A DNA stretch of 52,887 nucleotides from assembly GCA_016787805.1 (NCBI GenBank), contig JAEUTY010000037.1, forward strand, positions 1 to 52,887, read 5' to 3'. The position numbers and the translations under genes are program-made. This stretch comes from Flavobacterium sp. Its GTDB lineage: Bacteria > Bacteroidota > Bacteroidia > Flavobacteriales > Flavobacteriaceae. Positions 48,768-52,887 of the stretch are shown here, piece after piece (position 1 is the first letter of the stretch; each line of letters opens with the position of its first letter). The notes under the pieces are model-generated. The model was given only the letters and a program-made list of their open reading frames with translations, had not been told where the DNA came from and did not search any database.

Positions 48768-50315
48768 ATGAATAAAGAATTAATCATCCGTAGTGGTGAC
48801 AATGCTGTAGATTTTGCCTTATTAAAAGATGGAAAACTAATTGAATTACACAAGGAAGAAGAAAAAAAGAACGATTTTCTGGTAGGCGATGTTTTTATTG
48901 CCAAAATCAGAAAACCCGTGGCCGGACTCAACGCGGCTTTTGTAAATGTTGGCTTCGAAAAAGACGCCTTTTTGCATTACCACGATTTAGGTCCGAATTT
49001 AGCTTCTTATTTGAAATTCATTAAACTTGTAAGCGCAGGTAAAATAAAAGATTTCTCCCTAAAAAACTTTCCTTTTGAAAAAGAAATCGACAAAGATGGT
49101 GCCATCATGGATGTGCTGAGTGCCAATCAATCGATTTTAGTTCAAGTGGTCAAAGAACCCATTTCTACCAAAGGCCCACGCATCAGTTCTGAACTGTCGT
49201 TTGCCGGTAGATTTTTAGTATTGGTTCCTTTTTCGGATCGCATTTCTATTTCGCAAAAAATAGAAGAAAAAGAAGAAAAAGACCGACTCAAAAAACTGGT
49301 TCAAGCCATTAAACCAAAAGGATTCGGTGTTATTGTGAGAACAGTAGCAGAAGGCAAAAAAACAGCCGAATTAGAAAAAGATTTGCAGAACCTCGTGGAT
49401 CGCTGGACTGCAATGTGTAAAAAATTACCAACTGCTCATCATCCTTCCAAAGTACTGAGTGAACTCAACAAAGTTTCCTCTATGCTTAGAGACATTTTTA
49501 ACGATACCTTCACGGGTATTCAAGTAGATGATGAAGAGTTGTTTCAAGAAACGAAAGACTATTTGGCCGAGATAGCTCCTTCGAAACAAAATATGGTGAA
49601 ACTTTATCAGTCGAGAGACACGCCTATATTTGAGAAATACAATATAGAACGCCAAATCAAAACGTCGTTTGGAAAAACCGTTTCGATGAGCCGAGGCGCG
49701 TATTTAATTATCGAACACACCGAAGCATTGCACGTTATCGATGTAAACAGTGGCAATCGTTCGAATAAGGCAACAAGCCAAGAAAATACCGCACTCGAAG
49801 TCAACCTAATCGCAGCAGCAGAAATTGCACGTCAATTGCGATTGCGCGACATGGGCGGCATCATTGTGATCGATTTTATTGATATGCAAGATCCCGAACA
49901 CCGCAAGCAATTGTACGATTTCTTAAAAGAAGAAATGAGCGATGATAAAGCAAAACACAAAATCTTACCGCCAAGTAAATTTGGATTAGTTCAAATTACT
50001 CGCCAACGCGTAAGACCAGAAGTTAATATCGAAACAAGGGAAGAAGATCCTAATAATAAAAATGGTGAAGTAGATGCTCCTATTTTGATTATTGACAAAA
50101 TCGCTTCTGATGTAGAACGATTCAAAAATGACCACAAAAAACTCGTACTCAACGTACACCCTTTTGTGGCCGCATACCTTAAAAAAGGTTTTCCATCTTT
50201 ACGTTCAAAATGGCTTTTTGAACATAAAAAATGGGTGAAAATCATACCTCGTGACGCTTACACGTACCTCGAATACCGCTTCTTTGATGATCAAGGAAAA
50301 GAAATTCGAAAATAA
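48768..50315 (+). CDS. rng: Ribonuclease E/G family protein
   Basis: A 515-residue Rne/Rng ribonuclease, close to RNase G in length. It has an S1-like region (VGDVFIAKIRKPVAGLNAAFVNVGFEKDAFLHYHDL), the 5'-sensor and RNase H-like folds, and the catalytic part with LHVIDVNSGN and GGIIVIDFIDMQDPEHR, which supply the two Mg-binding Asp residues, then QITRQRVRPE near the end. The RNase E C-terminal degradosome scaffold is absent. It processes rRNA and mRNA 5' ends. The leader holds two heptamer arrays. Confidence 0.94.
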   Translation: MNKELIIRSGDNAVDFALLKDGKLIELHKEEEKKNDFLVGDVFIAKIRKPVAGLNAAFVNVGFEKDAFLHYHDLGPNLASYLKFIKLVSAGKIKDFSLKNFPFEKEIDKDGAIMDVLSANQSILVQVVKEPISTKGPRISSELSFAGRFLVLVPFSDRISISQKIEEKEEKDRLKKLVQAIKPKGFGVIVRTVAEGKKTAELEKDLQNLVDRWTAMCKKLPTAHHPSKVLSELNKVSSMLRDIFNDTFTGIQVDDEELFQETKDYLAEIAPSKQNMVKLYQSRDTPIFEKYNIERQIKTSFGKTVSMSRGAYLIIEHTEALHVIDVNSGNRSNKATSQENTALEVNLIAAAEIARQLRLRDMGGIIVIDFIDMQDPEHRKQLYDFLKEEMSDDKAKHKILPPSKFGLVQITRQRVRPEVNIETREEDPNNKNGEVDAPILIIDKIASDVERFKNDHKKLVLNVHPFVAAYLKKGFPSLRSKWLFEHKKWVKIIPRDAYTYLEYRFFDDQGKEIRK

Positions 50316-50619
50316 TACTAAAAACGCTCTGTCTTACGATAGGGCGTTTTTTTTTAGTCAAAAGTCAAAAGCAAATCATCAAATCTTATTGTCCTTAAAG
50401 CTATTAGCAATTAGTCAAAGTCGAAAGTAAATCCCCAATCTTATAATCAATCTGTTTTAAATCCATTAGCCATTGGCAAATTTTCAAATTTTCAAATTCC
50501 CAGATCTAACAATCTTAAGTAAAACTACGCGGTTTCAAAAAGAGGGGTTTCTACTTGGCTGATTACTAAAACGTTGCTGTAGATTTGATGTAACAGTATT
50601 CTTCCTAATCATTTTAATT
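50316..50619. other. 304-bp spacer with short period-7 arrays
   Basis: Apart from the rng terminator it holds AGTCAAA, AGTCAAA, AGCAAAT (50356-50376), further degenerate 7-nt runs near 50400-50425 (ATTAGCA, ATTAGTC) and near 50464-50490. I see no gene and no clear promoter of consensus form. Confidence 0.55.
50321..50350 (+). terminator. Terminator after rng
   Basis: AAAACGCTCT and AGGGCGTTTT, a 10-bp stem with one G-T pair around a 10-nt loop, followed by T. Confidence 0.85.
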
Positions 50620-52257
50620 ATGAAAAACAATTTACTCTTCTTGAAAAAAAGGCATACAATAACCTTATTTGCACTAACAACTTTAGCAGGTTTTCTGTTT
50701 TTGGTTTCGTGCAATACCACCTATGAAGATGTTGCATCTCCGATTACCATCTCGCATGAAATTCCCGTGGACGTAGATCCTGAAATTCAAGCCAAACTCA
50801 AAAAAAACAACGACAATTTTTATGCTTTGAACCAAGAGTTCAATAAATTCAGTTGGCAATCGTTTGTAGCTATTTTTTGGCCACGTGACGCTAAAGGCAA
50901 TCCGCTACCTAAATTCACCGACGAAGGAACACCCACTTGGATGGGTTGGAAAGAAGCGTTTCAAGTGTACCGTGAAGATGGTGGTGTTCCAGCTCCTTGG
51001 GACAGTAAAAGAACTGGCGGCGCATTGGGTTTAGTGGAAAGCGTTTTCAACGATCACGAAGCGCGAGTTTTCTTATCTTCTGAAACACCAACCGGCCACA
51101 AAGGTTCAAAAAACATTGCCGACGAAACCGATCAGGCTTTTGCAGGAAAATTATTTGACCAAAATGGCAACGTAGTCGTTTATGAAGTGCTCATGAATAA
51201 AGAAGAATACGACTATGTGGTAAACAATAAATTGTACAATATCAACGGTCAAATTGCCTTTACCCAAAATGGTCAAATTGCCAATTTCCCCGCAGGCGAT
51301 TTCAAAACCCACAAAGTAGGTGCGGTTGAAATTAAATTTGCATGGAAAATCCTTGAAGCCAATGATCACAAAGAGCGTTATTACAGCGTAAAAGGTTACG
51401 TTGTAGATCCAAAAACCAAAGCTTTGGTTAAAAAAGACCTCGGAATGATTGGTTTTCACATCAGTCAAAAAACGCCTACAGGCAAGCAATGGGTTTGGTC
51501 TACTTTTGAGCACATCGATAATTTAGACCAAAATACGATGGAAAAAGACGGAAAACAACTGCCCATTCACCCAACATTAACCGATCCAGATTGTTTGATT
51601 TGTCCGGTAAATGTAGATGTAGCCAATGGCGGTTCGACTTACCAATTCAATAAAGGAACTCACGGCGATTATTGGACGGTTACAGGTGATACCAACAAGT
51701 ATTTTGCCAGTTCCAACGTCATGAAAACCCAAGCCAAACGTATGATTGATATCCCAATTCGTGTGCAACAAATCAACCAGCAAATGCAAGCTTTTTTTAA
51801 ATCGCAAGGAAGCGTTTTTCAATACTATCAGTTAATTGACACACAGTATCCAACCGATCAAAATGTGCCGCCAGGCAACAATACTGCAGCAGGTTATCAT
51901 TTGCCAGAATCGGTGACCAACAAAGCAGGTGGAAATCCCAATATTCCTTTGTTGACCAACATTTCAATGGAAACGTTCTTCCAAGGCGGTAATCAATCAG
52001 CATCCAATTTGATGGAAGCCAATCCGCCTAGCGACATCACCATTTTTGGAACAGAAAGTTGCATTGGTTGTCACTCAAGTGCCGGAATTTATGCTATCGG
52101 AAAAACCAAAAAAACTCCAAAAAATCCAATTGCTAGAGATTCAATCATACAATTACCACAATTATCGGGCGATTTCAGTTGGTTGTTGTCGCAAAAAGCA
52201 CAATGGGATTCGAAAAAACCGATTCCACTTCAGCCAACAACACCAACAAAAAAATAA
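50620..52257 (+). CDS. Lipoprotein with one CXXCH haem motif
   Basis: A 545-residue lipoprotein (lipobox LVSC, C31). The body is unrecognised: a Trp-rich first half (FSWQSFVAIFWPRD, TPTWMGWKEAFQVYRE), a middle region with ISQKTPTGKQWVWSTFEHIDN, a Cys pair in DPDCLICPVNVD, and a single haem c attachment motif CIGCH at C481-H485 near the C terminus. The pattern suggests a large outer-membrane or periplasmic protein with one cytochrome-like site; electron transfer or oxidase activity is possible but unsupported. It is alone, with a terminator downstream. Confidence 0.72.
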   Translation: MKNNLLFLKKRHTITLFALTTLAGFLFLVSCNTTYEDVASPITISHEIPVDVDPEIQAKLKKNNDNFYALNQEFNKFSWQSFVAIFWPRDAKGNPLPKFTDEGTPTWMGWKEAFQVYREDGGVPAPWDSKRTGGALGLVESVFNDHEARVFLSSETPTGHKGSKNIADETDQAFAGKLFDQNGNVVVYEVLMNKEEYDYVVNNKLYNINGQIAFTQNGQIANFPAGDFKTHKVGAVEIKFAWKILEANDHKERYYSVKGYVVDPKTKALVKKDLGMIGFHISQKTPTGKQWVWSTFEHIDNLDQNTMEKDGKQLPIHPTLTDPDCLICPVNVDVANGGSTYQFNKGTHGDYWTVTGDTNKYFASSNVMKTQAKRMIDIPIRVQQINQQMQAFFKSQGSVFQYYQLIDTQYPTDQNVPPGNNTAAGYHLPESVTNKAGGNPNIPLLTNISMETFFQGGNQSASNLMEANPPSDITIFGTESCIGCHSSAGIYAIGKTKKTPKNPIARDSIIQLPQLSGDFSWLLSQKAQWDSKKPIPLQPTTPTKK

Positions 52258-52292
52258 ACCAATTGGTTCTATTTAATATAGAATTCCTATTC

Positions 52293-52317
52293 ACCGCTCA
52301 GTTTTTTATTGGGCGGT
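52293..52317 (+). terminator. Terminator after the CXXCH lipoprotein
   Basis: ACCGCTC and GGGCGGT, a 7-bp stem with one G-T pair, followed by T. Confidence 0.75.
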
Positions 52318-52469
52318 TTTTTATTCAAATGCAGGTGTCTTCAAATTACAGTAAAGACGCACAGCAGTGCGCCTCTATACATGTCTTACAATCTCCAAAT
52401 CAAAAAACCTTCGTGAACCTCTGCGTCTTCTTTGTGGTCTTTGTGGTAAAACCCCTTCTTTGCGGTAAT

Positions 52470-52497
52470 TTTTAACAAAAAGTACGGAAAAGCCGTA
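52470..52497. promoter_or_regulatory. Shared motif with inverted repeat
   Basis: TTTTAACAAAAAGTAC is identical to 10802-10817. Here it leads into TACGG-AAAAG-CCGTA, a perfect 5-bp inverted repeat. Probably a regulator site, inferred from recurrence. Confidence 0.35.
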
Positions 52498-52550
52498 ATC
52501 CGTTTTTTTCTCACCACAGTATTTTTAACCCATAAAATTTACATCAGCAG

Positions 52551-52593
52551 AAAAGGGTGTTTTTCCCCTATAAAAAAGGGTGTTTTTCCTGTG
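52551..52593. repeat. 43-bp double-repeat element, copy B
   Basis: Matches 10718-10760 at 41 of 43 positions; the two internal AAAAGGGTGTTTTTCC repeats start 23 bp apart. It lies 87 bp ahead of the 68-residue protein gene. Confidence 0.6.
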
Positions 52594-52680
52594 TTCTATT
52601 TCTTACCAAATAGTTACATTTCCTCTTTGATTTTAGGATTGCAGCGTTTTCCCCTGATGCTGTGATACAATTTTCCTACT

Positions 52681-52887
52681 ATGGCCAAATTAATTAATCG
52701 ATTCAAACAAAAGTGCGCCAACGCGGAATGCACCGGATACGCCGAAATCTTAGAGTACGATTGCGGCTGTACTACTATTACGCTTCATTACGAAGTAGAA
52801 CCTTGTGATCAATGCTTTCAAGTGACCAACAAACAACAAAGTTGTGGTCAATTTGGGTATCCCGAAGACCATAAAAAACGACAATAA
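52681..52887 (+). CDS. Cys-rich 68-residue hypothetical protein
   Basis: A complete small frame (ATG 52681, TAA 52885-52887 at the window end). Seven cysteines are visible as CANAEC, CGC, CDQC and SC, a pattern that could hold zinc or iron, although no known ribbon family fits. There is no signal peptide. Sited downstream of the 43-bp double repeat, it may share control with the island T9SS/RHS operon. I do not recognise it, and its downstream neighbours are outside the window. Confidence 0.6.
   Translation: MAKLINRFKQKCANAECTGYAEILEYDCGCTTITLHYEVEPCDQCFQVTNKQQSCGQFGYPEDHKKRQ

Larger units (their letters stand above)
52258..52680. other. 423-bp spacer with terminator, degenerate repeats and paired regulatory-like elements
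   Basis: It contains the terminator above, a degenerate run with a 9-nt period near 52425-52447 (TCTTTGTGG twice), TTTTAACAAAAAGTAC at 52470-52485 followed by TACGG-AAAAG-CCGTA (52483-52497), and the 43-bp double repeat at 52551-52593. No credible gene is present. Confidence 0.55.

Overview
The window looks like a low-GC Flavobacterium-type chromosome (Bacteroidota, Flavobacteriia). The evidence is a linked gldD-gldE-ssb-mutY block, type IX secretion sorting signals, a 30-residue AURKAIP1/COX24-type ribosomal protein, an L21 with a long C-terminal extension, and many promoters of the flavobacterial form TTG-N17-21-TAnnTTTG. The calls rest on reading the sequence and on recalled family features; no database search was possible.

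Left core (1-9250): the end of a sensor kinase with its response regulator, thiL, a DinB-fold protein, a WYL-type regulator, lepA diverging from dusB, a FtsX-type permease with rbfA, and mce. A tRNA with anticodon CAU follows at 9251-9324.

Integrated island (about 9297-32048, 22.75 kb): the last 28 bases of the tRNA plus 2 more form a perfect 30-bp direct repeat that recurs at 32049-32078, so both attachment sites are visible. Inside, in order: a tyrosine recombinase; a secreted T9SS protein, a 2185-residue RHS/YD-repeat protein and a small membrane protein that looks like its immunity partner; a small XRE regulator diverging from two small envelope proteins across a 16-bp palindrome; a replication/recombination block (Sak4-like ATPase, DUF3871 protein, VirE/VapE-type helicase) around a 531-bp noncoding region rich in repeats; a GIY-YIG nuclease; an unrecognised two-gene unit whose second product may have a permuted papain-like fold; a compact ubiquitin-like operon (triple ubiquitin-like protein, E1-like ThiF enzyme, DUF6527 protein) with its own promoter region and terminator; and an HTH-ImmA/IrrE metallopeptidase next to attR. 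I see no relaxase, conjugation, capsid or terminase gene, so the element resembles a satellite or a defence/toxin island.

Right core (32079-52887): a PID-CTERM-like small protein, ribE diverging from pdxA, yceD-rpmF-fabH-accB-accC (the usual fatty-acid synthesis cluster), rplU-rpmA, two M16 peptidases, an EamA transporter, an HMA-domain lipoprotein, the gldDE-ssb-mutY block, HU, the bS22-like protein, rng, a lipoprotein with one CXXCH motif, and a Cys-rich 68-residue protein.

Two noncoding patterns stand out. Core spacers repeatedly hold short arrays with a strict 7-nt period but unrelated unit sequences. A 43-bp element made of two direct repeats occurs twice, once inside the island ahead of the T9SS/RHS operon and once near the right end of the window.
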